A DNA stretch of 64,000 bases from JBHGBM01 sp041946965 (GCA_041946965.1 JBHGBM010000011.1:1-64000), one strand, 5' to 3'. Shown: positions 1-8,443, counted from the first letter of the stretch. Notes: generated by a model from the letters alone, not told the origin. Numbers and translations: made by a program.

Positions 1-264
1 GATCGATCTCCCACGCTTTCAAACAGATACTCGGCCTTCTGTCGTGGAACTTCGGTCTAAAGGACCGCCGCCCGTGGCACAGGGGGCGCGCACGTTGCAC
101 CCCGGCCTGGTTCCTGAACGCGTGATGCCAGCCCGCGCCTCCCAGGTGTCGCGTGGCCAGCCAAACGCGCGCTCACGACAGGAACCTTGAAGGGCATGCG
201 GATTCGGGATTGCGTACCCTGTTACTGAAAATGTCCACGATATGATTCAGGATAGATCTACCGT
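1..264. other. Left-edge stretch with no recognised gene
   Basis: No open frame here looks protein-coding and no tRNA or rRNA fold was recognised. A TATGAT hexamer at 241-246 could be a -10 box for the small gene starting at 265, but the matching -35 is poor. The stretch may be the edge of a gene lying outside the window. Confidence 0.3.
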
Positions 265-498
265 ATGCGAGCCATCGGCATAGTGGGGGAAATCGCCGAC
301 CATCACAAGATCCGCGCTGAAGCGCCGCGGGACCTGCCGCCTGGGCGTGTCCAGTTGATTGTCGTCCGGCCGGACGAAGATGAGGCGGGCGCCTTTTGGC
401 CCTGGGACGTGTCGCAGGCGTGGCGCGACGAGCTGGCCGACCCGCAGCAGGACATTTACACTCTGGCGGATGGCCAACCCGTAGATGCGTCCCGGTGA
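265..498 (+). CDS. Small antitoxin-like partner of a MazF/PemK toxin
   Basis: A 77-residue acidic protein containing two Val-Arg-Pro-Asp-Glu-type turns and no recognisable DNA-binding fold. Its stop overlaps the start of the following MazF-like gene by 14 bases, the arrangement usual for toxin-antitoxin pairs in which the antitoxin is made first. That context is the main support for the assignment; the sequence itself was not recognised as a known antitoxin family. A possible weak ribosome site (AGGA) lies about 12 bases upstream of the ATG. It could also be an unrelated small hypothetical protein. Confidence 0.5.
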   Translation: MRAIGIVGEIADHHKIRAEAPRDLPPGRVQLIVVRPDEDEAGAFWPWDVSQAWRDELADPQQDIYTLADGQPVDASR

Positions 499-901
499 GA
501 TTTGCCTCGCGGGTTTCCCGTTTGGCGATACCGCGGGGATGAAGCTGTGGCCGGTGCTTGTGCTGGCGGGGCCAGTGGGGCCCATCCCCAAGGTACTGGT
601 TGCGTACATCTCCTCAGTGATGCCTCTGGCATTGATGCCCTCCGATTTGGTTTTGGACCCGGCAGAACCCGAGTTCCGCTCTACAAATCTGAAGACCGCG
701 TCCGTGCTCCGATTGCACAAGCTGGCCGCCGTTCATGCTTCGATGATCGCGCGTCATCTCGGCACGTTGCCGGAGTCTCAGAAAACACCCGTGGCTGCGA
801 AGTTGCGCGATTCCAGCGCCCCTACACCGCTTCCATCGTCGAGGGCGGCTTGGACGCAATGTTGTACGTCACGCTCACCACGCCGGGAATCTCGGTGGTG
901 A
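485..901 (+). CDS. MazF/PemK-family toxin (probable endoribonuclease)
   Basis: The N-terminal 110 residues read as a PemK/MazF-like protein: the start MRPGEICLAGFPF, then a central segment with WPVLVLAGP and a later conserved-looking SVLRLHKLAAV. Family members are mRNA-cleaving toxins with an SH3-like barrel. The upstream overlapping frame is the likely antitoxin. The expected end of the domain is near Lys-Leu-Arg-Asp at about residue 108; the frame then continues for about 30 Ser/Pro/Arg-rich residues, the last 80 bases running antisense through the 3' end of guaA. That tail is unlike the domain and may reflect loss of the original stop. Function is inferred from family; activity is not assured. 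Confidence 0.7.
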   Translation: MRPGEICLAGFPFGDTAGMKLWPVLVLAGPVGPIPKVLVAYISSVMPLALMPSDLVLDPAEPEFRSTNLKTASVLRLHKLAAVHASMIARHLGTLPESQKTPVAAKLRDSSAPTPLPSSRAAWTQCCTSRSPRRESRW

Positions 902-1787
902 GCCGCGCCGCCAGCTTCTGCAAGAGGCGCGGAGCGAGCCATACGGGCGTGGCCGTCCTGGCGTCCACGCTGTCCCAGCAACGGATCTCGATCTGCCGCC
1001 CGTAGTCCCGCTTGCCGTCCCGCATGCCGGGGAAACGGTCTTCGTGCAGGATCGCCATGCACTGGAATTTAGGAACGCGCTTCAGCTCCTCTTCCAGAAT
1101 GGCGGTCGCCTCCCGCACCAGCGCAATCGACTCCGGCGAAGCTTCGCCAACCACCCGGGCGGCGAGCGCCGGTCCCGGGAAGGGCATCCGCTTGTACGAC
1201 GCCGTGGGCAGGCCCAGCGCTCTGGCCAGCTTTCTGACGCCGTCTTTGCGGAGTTGCAGCAGCGGCTCGATCACGCCGTACCCGAACGCCGCTTCCGGAT
1301 CCACGCCCAACTGCGCCAGCACGTTGTGCTGCCGCTTGACTCCGGCCACGGTCTCCTCCACATCGGTCAGGATGGTGCCCTGCAAAAGAAAGCGCGCGCC
1401 GCTGCGCCGAAACAGCGAGCCGAAAACGTCTTTGTAAAAGGTCTGCGTGATCGCTTCCCGCTTCTCCTCGGGATCGCGGAGTCCGCGCAGAGCGTTGAAA
1501 AACGCCTCTTTCGCATCCAGAACCTGCACGCGGATGCCCAGCTCGCGGAACGTGCGGACTACCGTGCGGGCCTCGTCCTTTCTCATCAGGCCGTTCTCGA
1601 TGAAGTACGCGGACAGTTTCTTTCCCAGGGCCTTGTGGCCCAGCACGGTCACTACCGACGAGTCCACGCCCCCCGACAACGCAGTGATGGCGGTGCTGTC
1701 GCCGACCGTCTTCGAGATCTCTTCGGCCTGCCGGCGGATGAACTCTCTCGTGTTCAGCTTCGAAACGGGGATTTCCTCGATCTGCAT
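822..1787 (-). CDS. guaA: GMP synthase, ATP-pyrophosphatase subunit only
   Basis: Adenylates XMP and aminates it to GMP in purine synthesis. The 321-residue protein has the PP-loop SGGVDSS at residues 38-44, a KRMPFPGPALAAR segment, and the C-terminal dimerisation domain ending with SKPPSTMEAV. Typical bacterial GuaA is about 510-525 residues because a class-I glutamine amidotransferase domain precedes the ATPase; here the frame upstream of the ATG at 1787 has no such domain and a good ribosome site (AGGAG) lies 10 bases before the start. It therefore matches the two-subunit (archaeal-like) form, needing a separate GuaA-type amidotransferase or free ammonia. No such partner is in the window. 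The 3' end overlaps the convergent toxin gene. Confidence 0.9.
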   Translation of the reverse strand: MQIEEIPVSKLNTREFIRRQAEEISKTVGDSTAITALSGGVDSSVVTVLGHKALGKKLSAYFIENGLMRKDEARTVVRTFRELGIRVQVLDAKEAFFNALRGLRDPEEKREAITQTFYKDVFGSLFRRSGARFLLQGTILTDVEETVAGVKRQHNVLAQLGVDPEAAFGYGVIEPLLQLRKDGVRKLARALGLPTASYKRMPFPGPALAARVVGEASPESIALVREATAILEEELKRVPKFQCMAILHEDRFPGMRDGKRDYGRQIEIRCWDSVDARTATPVWLAPRLLQKLAARLTTEIPGVVSVTYNIASKPPSTMEAV

Positions 1788-1883
1788 TTTCGCGCGCTCC
1801 TGAATCGTTGTATTTGTGTTCGAGACTCCGGGGTAGCCGCCAGTATAACTCCGCCGCCCGATGTCGGCTACAATAACGCATTC

Positions 1884-3281
1884 ATGCGGCTCACCTTCTG
1901 GGGCGCCGCCGGGACCGTCACCGGCTCCGCGCACCGTCTGGACGTGGACGGCAAACGGTACCTGCTCGATTGCGGCATGTACCAGGGCCGGCGCAAAGAC
2001 GCCGAGCTGAAGAACCGCGAGATCCCCTTCGACCCCGCCGCCCTCGATGCCGTCGTGCTCTCGCACGCGCACATCGACCACAGCGGGAATCTCCCCTCGC
2101 TGGTGAAGAACGGTTTCGCCGGACCCATCTACACGACCCCCGCAACGGTGGACCTGTGCGACGCCATGTTGCGGGACACGGCGCACATCCTGGAAAAAGA
2201 CGCCGAGTTCGTCAACAAGCGCCGCGACCATCGCCCGCACAACGGCCCCGTCGAGCCGCTCTATACCATGGCCGACGCGGAGGCTACGCTCCCGCTGATG
2301 CAGAGCGTGCCGTATTACACGCGGCAGCAGCTCGGGGAGAACCTGCGCTACGAATGTTTTGACGCGGGGCACATGCTGGGATCTTCCTCCATCGTGATCG
2401 AACACGGACGGAACGGCGGCGCGCTGCGGCTGGGCTTTTCAGGCGACGTGGGCCGCCCGGGGCTGCCTATCATCCGCGACCCCGATCCGCTCCCGCCGGT
2501 GGATTACCTGATCCTGGAAAGCACTTACGGCGGCAAGTTTCACAAGAGCGCCGCACACGTCGAGAACAAGCTGGCCGACGTGGTGAACCGCACCTGCCGC
2601 CGCGGCGGGCGCATCATCGTGCCCGCCTTTGCCGTGGGCCGGACGCAGCAGCTTGTTCTGCTGCTGCACGAACTGACCAGGCAGGACCGCATCCCGCCCG
2701 TGCCCATCTTCGTGGACAGCCCGCTGGCGGTGAACGTGACCTCCGTGTTCCGCAAACACCCGGAGTGCTTCGACGCCGAAACCCTCGAATGGCTCCACAA
2801 CGGCGAGGATCCCTTCGGATTTCACCGGCTGCAATATATCCGTGAAGCCAGCGAGTCGAAGAAGCTCAACGACCTGCACGGGCCTTTCATCGTGATCTCC
2901 GCCTCGGGCATGTGCGAGCAGGGCCGCATTCTGCACCACCTGCGGAACAATATCGAAGACGCGCGAAACACCGTGCTGATCACCGGTTTCCAGGCGGAGC
3001 AGACGCTCGGCCGGAAGCTGGTGGAGAAACAGCGCGATGTGCGCATCTTCGGCGAGCCGGTCACCGTGCGCGCGGAGGTCTCCAGCCTGGACGAGCTGAG
3101 CGCCCACGCCGACCAGGCGGAGATCATGGAGTGGTTGAAGCCGGTGGCGCCGCGCCTCAAGCGGATCTTCCTGGTACACGGCGAGCCCGCGCAATCCGCC
3201 GCGCTCGCCCGCCTGATCTCCTCCGAGTACCGTGTCGAGACTACCGTGCCTTCACCGGGTGAAAGCTTCGTGCTCGAGTAG
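1884..3281 (+). CDS. Metallo-beta-lactamase/beta-CASP RNA exonuclease
   Basis: A 465-residue protein of the beta-CASP nuclease group (YSH1/CPSF73-like), cytoplasmic, probably an RNA 5'-3' exonuclease or endonuclease. Zinc-site motif HAHIDH lies at residues 61-66, preceded by DCGMYQG. Further ligands sit in DAGHMLGSS and SGDVGRPG; the beta-CASP insertion follows with PAFAVGRTQQ and SASGMCEQGRI, and the C-terminal RMMBL-type segment contains SLDELSAHAD and FLVHGEPAQ. The start ATG was chosen because homology begins at its first residue. It is divergent from guaA, 96 bases away. RNA processing is inferred from family; metabolic hydrolase activity cannot be excluded. Confidence 0.88.
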   Translation: MRLTFWGAAGTVTGSAHRLDVDGKRYLLDCGMYQGRRKDAELKNREIPFDPAALDAVVLSHAHIDHSGNLPSLVKNGFAGPIYTTPATVDLCDAMLRDTAHILEKDAEFVNKRRDHRPHNGPVEPLYTMADAEATLPLMQSVPYYTRQQLGENLRYECFDAGHMLGSSSIVIEHGRNGGALRLGFSGDVGRPGLPIIRDPDPLPPVDYLILESTYGGKFHKSAAHVENKLADVVNRTCRRGGRIIVPAFAVGRTQQLVLLLHELTRQDRIPPVPIFVDSPLAVNVTSVFRKHPECFDAETLEWLHNGEDPFGFHRLQYIREASESKKLNDLHGPFIVISASGMCEQGRILHHLRNNIEDARNTVLITGFQAEQTLGRKLVEKQRDVRIFGEPVTVRAEVSSLDELSAHADQAEIMEWLKPVAPRLKRIFLVHGEPAQSAALARLISSEYRVETTVPSPGESFVLE

Positions 3282-3336
3282 CAAGGCTATAATCGAAGTT
3301 GGTCGCCCCCGAACAAATCCGGAAGGAGCCTGTGTT

Positions 3337-4212
3337 GTGAGTGAGCCAGCCCTGAGTTATCCCGTCCCGCCCTCCGGCGGATCGCCCGTGAAGATCGCTA
3401 TCGCGGCCGGCGCCCTGGTGGCGCTGATCGCTTCCAATGTTTACCTTTTCGTCCAGTTGGACCGCACCCGAGGCGAAGTCGCCAAGCTGCGGGAACAGTT
3501 CGTCACCGAACTCACCAACGTGCGCGAGACCTCCTCGGTGTCCTCCGCCTCGCAGCGGCGCCGCCTGGAAGCTCTCCAGGAGGAACTGGAGGCCGCGCGC
3601 AAGCAGGCCAGCGTGTCCAGCAGTCAGGCGAAAGCCGAAGCCATGGCCAGGGCCGAAGCGCTCGCCAAGCGGCTCGCCGAGGAGCAGGCGCGCCAGCAGC
3701 AGCAGGTGGCCAGCCAGCTCAGTGAAGTGAAAGAGGCCGCCACCAGCGCCAACACCAAGATCGGCGAGGTCAGCGGCGAAGTGACCACGGTGAAGACCCA
3801 GGTGGCGTCCACCAAGTCCGAACTCGACAAAACCATCGCGGACCTCAAGCGCGTCACCGGAGACCTGGGCGTACAGAGCGGGTTGATCGCCACCAACTCG
3901 AAGGAACTGGCGGCGCTGCGGCGTCTCGGCGAGCGCAACTACTTCGAGTTCAAGCTGGGCAAGACGCGGCAGCCGCAGCGCGTGGGAGACGTTTCAATCC
4001 AGTTGAAGAAGACCGACACCAAGCGCAACCGGTACACGGTCGAGCTGCTGGCGGACGATAAGAAGACCGAGAAGAAGGACAAGACGGTCAACGAGCCCGT
4101 GCAGTTCTACACTTCCAAAGCGCGGCAACCCTACGAACTAGTGGTAAACCAGGTCGGAAAAGATCTGATCGTCGGATACCTATCCACGCCGAAAGAACAG
4201 ATCGCCCGGTAG
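3337..4212 (+). CDS. Membrane-anchored coiled-coil protein of unknown function
   Basis: A GTG start at 3337 is preferred over the longer frame because GGAAGGAG lies 8 bases upstream. The 291-residue product has one membrane helix at about residues 18-38, then a long Ala/Gln/Glu-rich coiled coil to about residue 190, and a C-terminal beta-rich domain of about 90 residues beginning near Tyr-Phe-Glu-Phe-Lys-Leu. The layout suggests a cytoplasmic N-terminus with the coiled coil and end domain in the periplasm, but no family was recognised. A strong bidirectional terminator follows 23 bases after the stop. The nuclease gene upstream ends 55 bases before this start, so co-transcription is possible. 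Confidence 0.7.
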   Translation: MSEPALSYPVPPSGGSPVKIAIAAGALVALIASNVYLFVQLDRTRGEVAKLREQFVTELTNVRETSSVSSASQRRRLEALQEELEAARKQASVSSSQAKAEAMARAEALAKRLAEEQARQQQQVASQLSEVKEAATSANTKIGEVSGEVTTVKTQVASTKSELDKTIADLKRVTGDLGVQSGLIATNSKELAALRRLGERNYFEFKLGKTRQPQRVGDVSIQLKKTDTKRNRYTVELLADDKKTEKKDKTVNEPVQFYTSKARQPYELVVNQVGKDLIVGYLSTPKEQIAR

Positions 4213-4235
4213 TCTTCAGCCGAGCGGAAAAATGA

Positions 4236-4272
4236 AACGGGGGCGTCCCGCCGCAAGCGGGACGCCCCCGTT
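4236..4272. terminator. Bidirectional intrinsic terminator
   Basis: Perfect 16-bp stem (4236-4251 with 4257-4272) around the 5-base loop CGCAA. It lies between two convergent genes, has GAAA on the left and TTCTCTTATT on the right, and is GC-rich at the loop end, so it can end transcripts from both sides. Confidence 0.85.
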
Positions 4273-4294
4273 CTCTTATTCCCGTCCCTGCTGA

Positions 4295-5083
4295 TCAGGC
4301 GCGCCTGGAGCGCCGGACCCGGGCGGCGATAAACACGGCGCCGAGAAGCCCCAGCCCAAGGCTGGCCGGCTCCGGAATCGCCGAGGACGTCGCATCGAAG
4401 CTCCCGCTCACGCTGAAAGAGCCCTGGTTGTCGGCAAAGTACGAAGGCGTACCCTGGAACAGCATTCCGTCTCCGAAACCGAGGTACAGCCGGGTGGCGC
4501 CCTGAGGCACCCAGAACTGCTGCGTGACTCCCCCCGCTGTCCTGCCATCACCCACATAAAACGTCTGGCCGATCAGCGGGCGGAAAGCCACCGTGTTCTC
4601 GGCGGTGTCGAAGTTCAGGCTGGGCGGCGCAGCCCCGGTGGGGGCGGTGGGACCCAGGAAGACGCCGACGACGAACATGATCCGCCCCGTGCGGTAAAAA
4701 CCCGAGATGTTGTTGATGGAACTCAGGTCGGTGTTCAGATCCGTCCGCGGGATGCCGTCCGGACCACCCCACTGGCTGGTGTTCGCCGGCGGGTTGTTGT
4801 CAAACCAGACCCCGCCCGTCATGCTCGAAAACGACAGGACGACGAAGGGCGGCGGCGTGCCGGGCATCGCCGGGTCAATGGGAATCGCGGTGGGGGCGAG
4901 GCCTTGGCCCGAGTTCGGTGCAGACGGGTTGAACACGCCCGCGGGGATGGGTAACGGGTTCGAGAGGCCCGCACCGAAAACATTCGATTGCGCGTCAAGA
5001 GTGAAAGCAAAACGCGCGCCGTACGACTTGGAACATAGCACTCCTACGCTCAGCAGCGCGACGAGGACGATAATTCTCCGCAT
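4295..5083 (-). CDS. PEP-CTERM sorting-domain exported protein
   Basis: A 262-residue exported protein. An N-terminal signal peptide (hydrophobic residues 4-16 ending around CSKSYGA) is followed by a Gly/Pro/Asn-rich body, and the C-terminus carries the PEP-CTERM sorting signal: IPEPASLGLGLLG, a hydrophobic helix and a terminal Arg-rich tail. Such proteins are processed by exosortase and secreted or surface-attached, often together with exopolysaccharide. No exosortase is in the window, but an ExeA-type ATPase resembling the exosortase-associated one is at 13.5 kb. A sigma-70-like promoter lies at 5114-5142 on this strand. The body was not recognised as a known enzyme. Confidence 0.85.
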   Translation of the reverse strand: MRRIIVLVALLSVGVLCSKSYGARFAFTLDAQSNVFGAGLSNPLPIPAGVFNPSAPNSGQGLAPTAIPIDPAMPGTPPPFVVLSFSSMTGGVWFDNNPPANTSQWGGPDGIPRTDLNTDLSSINNISGFYRTGRIMFVVGVFLGPTAPTGAAPPSLNFDTAENTVAFRPLIGQTFYVGDGRTAGGVTQQFWVPQGATRLYLGFGDGMLFQGTPSYFADNQGSFSVSGSFDATSSAIPEPASLGLGLLGAVFIAARVRRSRRA

Positions 5084-5113
5084 CTTCGGACACCAGATCC
5101 TTTCGTCCCTTTG

Positions 5114-5142
5114 ATTCTAGTCCAGTGTGAATCTGCGTTCAA
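5114..5142 (-). promoter_or_regulatory. Sigma-70 promoter of the PEP-CTERM gene
   Basis: On the minus strand, -35 TTGAAC (5142-5137) and -10 TAGAAT (5119-5114) are separated by 17 bases. The predicted start is near 5107, about 24 bases upstream of the ATG at 5083. Confidence 0.65.
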
Positions 5143-5237
5143 GCAAAAAACCGGAGGAAGACCAGAAAATAGTACTAGAGTGGAGGGACGGTTGCCTTCG
5201 CAACTGCTACTTGCTAACAGACTTAGGCAGAAGAATA

Positions 5238-5810
5238 CTATCTTCGGATAACGACGTGCACTACCCCCGGCTGAATCTCCAGCCGGTCGATGTTGTGCCC
5301 CAGTTCGAAAGCCTCGCCGACCTTAGCTCCGGGGTAATTCGGCAGCACATAACTGCTCACCAGGTAGTCGAGCACCGGGCCGTCCAGAGTCATGCCGGAA
5401 ATCTCGACCTCCTGAACATTCACCGTGGCCCATCCGTTTCCCGAGGCCACCCGGGCGGTGACCCGCACCGGCCGCTCGCCTTCCAGAATCCTGCCCCAGA
5501 ACCAGCCGGGGGCTTTGCCTTGGGCACGGCGGACCCGGTTGAAGTCCACCAGTGCGGAGCCCACGGCGGCGCCCTTGGCGAGGTCGAGCGAGAGGTTGCG
5601 CACGCCGTCCGGAAACCGCCGCGCGAGGTCCAGTTGGATGTAGGCGTTCAGCTCTGCGCGGGTCAGGCTGACTCGGGAGCCCGGCTTGAGCTTATCGCCG
5701 GCGATGGCGGCGAATTTCCGCCGGGCGGCGGCGTAGTCGGACTGGGATGCGGCCACGCCCAGCGTCAAAGCCAGGGCCAGCCCCAGCCCGAGTGCACCCC
5801 GCTCTCTCAC
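5238..5810 (-). CDS. Exported protein of unknown function
   Basis: A 190-residue product starting with GTG at 5810, chosen because it opens directly on a signal peptide (RGALGLGLALALTLGVAAS) and AAAGGA lies just upstream; the longer frame to 5927 would run through the start of the divergent gene. After cleavage it has a basic segment with KPGSRVSLTRAELNAY and a C-terminal beta-rich half (residues about 110-190) with VNVQEVEISG and GHNIDRLEIQPG. The pattern resembles periplasmic lipid-binding-like domains but I cannot assign a family. The start is 100 bases from the divergent gene at 5911. Confidence 0.6.
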   Translation of the reverse strand: MRERGALGLGLALALTLGVAASQSDYAAARRKFAAIAGDKLKPGSRVSLTRAELNAYIQLDLARRFPDGVRNLSLDLAKGAAVGSALVDFNRVRRAQGKAPGWFWGRILEGERPVRVTARVASGNGWATVNVQEVEISGMTLDGPVLDYLVSSYVLPNYPGAKVGEAFELGHNIDRLEIQPGVVHVVIRR

Positions 5811-5910
5811 AGTCCTTTTGACGAGGCCGCGCGCACCCCCGTTGCGCCGCCGATGTGCTTGCGTTTTTGCCCGCCGGCGTGCATCCTGAAAACATAGAGG
5901 GTAGATTCCC

Positions 5911-6456
5911 ATGCTGGTAGCAGCCATTCTTGCGGCCGCCGCCGCGGTGCTGATTTGGGCGGCGCTTGGCTTTTTACGGCCCTATTTCCGCGAGCGTGGG
6001 GCGCGCGTCGTAACCTGCCCCGAGAACCAGCAATACGCCGCCGTTTCCGCCGATGCCGGGCGGGCGGCGCTGAGCGGAGAACTGCGCCTGGAATCGTGCT
6101 CGCGCTGGCCCGAGCGGGCCGGTTGCGGGCAGCAATGCCTGGCTCAACTCCAGGCGGCGCCGGACGGCTGCCTGGTGCGGAACATCCTGGCCGATTGGTA
6201 CCGCGGCAAGAGCTGCGCCTGGTGCGGAACCGCCATTCAGGAGATCGACTGGGCCGCCCATCGTCCGGCGCTGCTGGGTCCCGGCGACAACCGGAGCACC
6301 GCCTGGCAGGACGTGCCCGCCGAGCAGGTTCGCGAGATGCTGCGCACGCATCTGCCGGTGTGCTGGCGCTGCCACATAAGCAACACCTTCGCGCGGCAAC
6401 ACCCCGGTTGGGTGACGGACCGCTCGCCCCGCCACCGCGGCCAGACCGCCGGATAA
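5911..6456 (+). CDS. Membrane-anchored cysteine-rich hypothetical protein
   Basis: 181 residues with one N-terminal membrane helix (about residues 3-22). The remaining soluble part carries several cysteines, including CAWCG near residue 110 and CWRCH near residue 151, both CxxC pairs that could bind metal or form disulfides. The second is CxxCH, which by itself would allow one covalent haem, but no c-type cytochrome fold is evident and there is no cleaved-type signal. GAGGGT about 9 bases before the ATG is a good ribosome site. The TPR gene follows 30 bases after the stop and may be co-transcribed. Confidence 0.6.
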   Translation: MLVAAILAAAAAVLIWAALGFLRPYFRERGARVVTCPENQQYAAVSADAGRAALSGELRLESCSRWPERAGCGQQCLAQLQAAPDGCLVRNILADWYRGKSCAWCGTAIQEIDWAAHRPALLGPGDNRSTAWQDVPAEQVREMLRTHLPVCWRCHISNTFARQHPGWVTDRSPRHRGQTAG

Positions 6457-6486
6457 CCGCGCCGCACTGCTAAACTGTTAAGTTAC

Positions 6487-7659
6487 ATGCGGCGCCTTCT
6501 GTGTGCGCTGGCCTTGGCCGCGGTTCTCCACCCGGCCGCCGCCCGCGCGGAAACTGTTCTGGTCCTTCCGTTTTTCAACGAGTCCAAGCCCGCCAACCTG
6601 GACTGGATCGGCGAGAGCATCGCCGAAAACATCCGCGAGGCGCTGGCCTCGGAAGGGTTGCTGGTGCTCGACCGCGAGGACCGGCTGGAGGGCTGCCGCC
6701 GCCTCGGATTGCGCGCCGGGGCGCTTCTGACCAACGCCTCCGTAATCAAACTCGGCGAGGCGCTGGACGCCGCGCAGGTGGTCTACGGCTCCTACGAGGT
6801 CTCCGAAGACGCCAGGCCCGGCCTACGCATCGCCGCGCGCGTGCTCGACCTGCGCCGCATCCGCAAGGGGCCCGAATACGCGGAAAGCGGGGCGCTTGAA
6901 GACCTGGCCGCCCTACAAACCCGGCTGGCCTGGCAGACCCTGCAATTCCTCGCGCCCGAGGCATCGCCTTCCGAACAGCAGTTCATGGAAGCCCGGCCGC
7001 CCGTGCGGCTCGACGCGATGGAGAATTATATTCGCGGCCTGCTGGCCGGGTCCAGCGAGCAGAAGCACCGGCTTTTCACCCAGGCGGCGCGGCTCGACGA
7101 GCGGTTCTCGCAGCCGTGCTTCCAGCTTGGAAAGGCTTACTGGCTCAAGAAGGAATACCGTATCGCCGCGGGCTGGCTGGCCCGCGTGCGCCGCAGCGAT
7201 TCGCACTACCTCGAGGCGCAGTTCCTGCTCGGGCTGTGCCGCTACCATACGGGCGACTTCGCCGTGGCGGAAATCTGCTTCCGCACCGTCGCGGTCTCAG
7301 TGCCGCTGAATGAGGTGTACAACAACCTCGGCGCCGTGCTCAGCCGCCGCGGTTCTCCCGCGGCGGTGGAGAACTTCCGCAAAGCGCTCGAGGGCGACAG
7401 CGCCGACCCCGACTACCGCTTCAACCTCGGCTACGCGCTGTGGCGCGCCAAACAGTTCGACGCCGCCGCCGAGAGCTTCCGCGCCGCGCTCGACCGCAAC
7501 CCCGACGATAGCGAGGCCATCGCCTTCCTCGGCCGGGCGTTGAAGCGGGAGGACTACCGGGCCAGCGATGCCCGCCTGGACGGGCGGGAACGGCTGAAGA
7601 CCAACTACGAGGAAACCGCCTACCGGCAGCTCAAGGCGGAACTGGAGAGGAAAAAGTAA
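6487..7659 (+). CDS. Exported TPR-repeat protein
   Basis: 390 residues with a signal peptide cleaved after about residue 21 (AAARA-E). Residues 22-130 resemble the alpha/beta domain that precedes TPR units in proteins with a VLPFxN...ExL segment, with VLVLPFFNES at the start and LDAAQVVYGSYEV. Residues 180-360 contain TPR-like helical pairs, for example NNLGAVLSRRG and YRFNLGYALWRAKQFDAA. Such proteins usually act as periplasmic scaffolds. No catalytic residues were identified. The gene ends next to a terminator that mainly serves the convergent gene downstream. Confidence 0.7.
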   Translation: MRRLLCALALAAVLHPAAARAETVLVLPFFNESKPANLDWIGESIAENIREALASEGLLVLDREDRLEGCRRLGLRAGALLTNASVIKLGEALDAAQVVYGSYEVSEDARPGLRIAARVLDLRRIRKGPEYAESGALEDLAALQTRLAWQTLQFLAPEASPSEQQFMEARPPVRLDAMENYIRGLLAGSSEQKHRLFTQAARLDERFSQPCFQLGKAYWLKKEYRIAAGWLARVRRSDSHYLEAQFLLGLCRYHTGDFAVAEICFRTVAVSVPLNEVYNNLGAVLSRRGSPAAVENFRKALEGDSADPDYRFNLGYALWRAKQFDAAAESFRAALDRNPDDSEAIAFLGRALKREDYRASDARLDGRERLKTNYEETAYRQLKAELERKK

Positions 7660-7662
7660 AAA

Positions 7663-7689
7663 GCCCGCCCCGGCGGCGCCGGAACGGGC
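7663..7689 (-). terminator. Intrinsic terminator for the YdcH-like gene
   Basis: A two-tier stem (GCCCG/CGGGC outside, CCGGC/GCCGG inside) that on the minus strand is followed by TTTTTACTTTTT. It therefore ends transcripts coming from the minus-strand gene at 7719-7952. Confidence 0.65.
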
Positions 7690-7718
7690 CTAAATCCTCA
7701 GATTTCGCGCACCTGAGG

Positions 7719-7952
7719 TCAGACCAGGCGGTCCCGATGTGTACTGAGGATCGATTCCATCTGGTCCTTGAGGCGGAGCTTCAGCTTTTTCAACTTGACC
7801 TCTTCCATCTGTTCCTGCTCGGTCAAGTGCGGCAGCGCTTCCAGAGCATCCAAGCGTTTTGCGTAGTCCGAGTGCTGCGCCGCCAGCTTGCGAAATTCCT
7901 CGTTCGATTGCATCAGATGCGCTTTCAACTGTTCTTGCGCGATCCTGTCCAT
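7719..7952 (-). CDS. YdcH/DUF465-family small coiled-coil protein
   Basis: 77 residues matching the short YdcH-like family: two antiparallel helices with HxxYxxxLxxLE in the middle (SDYAKRLDALEAL) and KLKKLKLRLKDQME near the end. Start at the ATG at 7952 gives the usual family length; an extended frame to 8027 is unlikely. GAGG lies 11 bases upstream. Function of the family is not established. It follows the RimI-like gene by 68 bases and is probably in the same transcript. The terminator at 7663-7689 closes it. Confidence 0.8.
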   Translation of the reverse strand: MDRIAQEQLKAHLMQSNEEFRKLAAQHSDYAKRLDALEALPHLTEQEQMEEVKLKKLKLRLKDQMESILSTHRDRLV

Positions 7953-8020
7953 ACTGGGCACGTCCTCCACTCGGGTCGCCCGCCCATCCCGATCCGGCGG
8001 GCGTCCTTTCACTTGTGAAG

Positions 8021-8443
8021 TTAGCATGAATGATATTTCATGACAACACCGCCTTCGGGGGGGTCGTAGTAGTACCCTGGTCGATACATAACTCTTTTAA
8101 ATCCAAAGGCTTCGTAGAGTTTTAGGGCAGCTTCGTTGGACTCCCGGACTTCCAGGTATAGATCTCCCGGAAAGGCTTCCGTGAGGTCTCTCAGCAGCGC
8201 TCTGCCGACGCCCTGCCGCCGCCACTCGGGCGCCACGACGAGGTTGAGCAACTCGGCTTCTCCCGGCGCCACCCGGCGCGCCGCATAGAAGCCGGCGGTC
8301 ACGCCCCCGCACTCCGCCACCCGGAAACTCCCCGCCAGATAGGCGGCGGGATTCCAATGGGAGGCCTCCGGCGCGGCGTTCTGGATTTCCTCTACCCGCG
8401 CGAAGTCGGACGGCGTGCCGTCACGAACCGTAACCGGCGGCAA
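8021..8443 (-). CDS. rimI: GNAT N-acetyltransferase, RimI-like
   Basis: 140-residue GNAT enzyme, probably acetylating the N-terminal alanine of a ribosomal protein from acetyl-CoA. The acetyl-CoA loop is seen as RRQGVGRALL near residue 75, preceded by the beta-4 strand ELLNLVVAPE; the end has ALKLYEAFGFKRVMYRPGYY, typical of RimI. TTG at 8443 is chosen as start: GAGGA lies 8 bases upstream and the longer frame has no family similarity. It overlaps the end of the aldose-epimerase-like gene by 23 bases, suggesting coupled translation. Other GNAT substrates are possible. Confidence 0.8.
   Translation of the reverse strand: MPPVTVRDGTPSDFARVEEIQNAAPEASHWNPAAYLAGSFRVAECGGVTAGFYAARRVAPGEAELLNLVVAPEWRRQGVGRALLRDLTEAFPGDLYLEVRESNEAALKLYEAFGFKRVMYRPGYYYDPPEGGVVMKYHSC

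Noticed and set aside
1788..2405. Possible N-terminal extension of guaA
   Set aside because: Sequence is antisense to the beta-CASP nuclease and has no amidotransferase motif.
5911..6456. c-type cytochrome for the CWRCH protein
   Set aside because: Only one CxxCH, with another CxxC lacking His; no cytochrome context.
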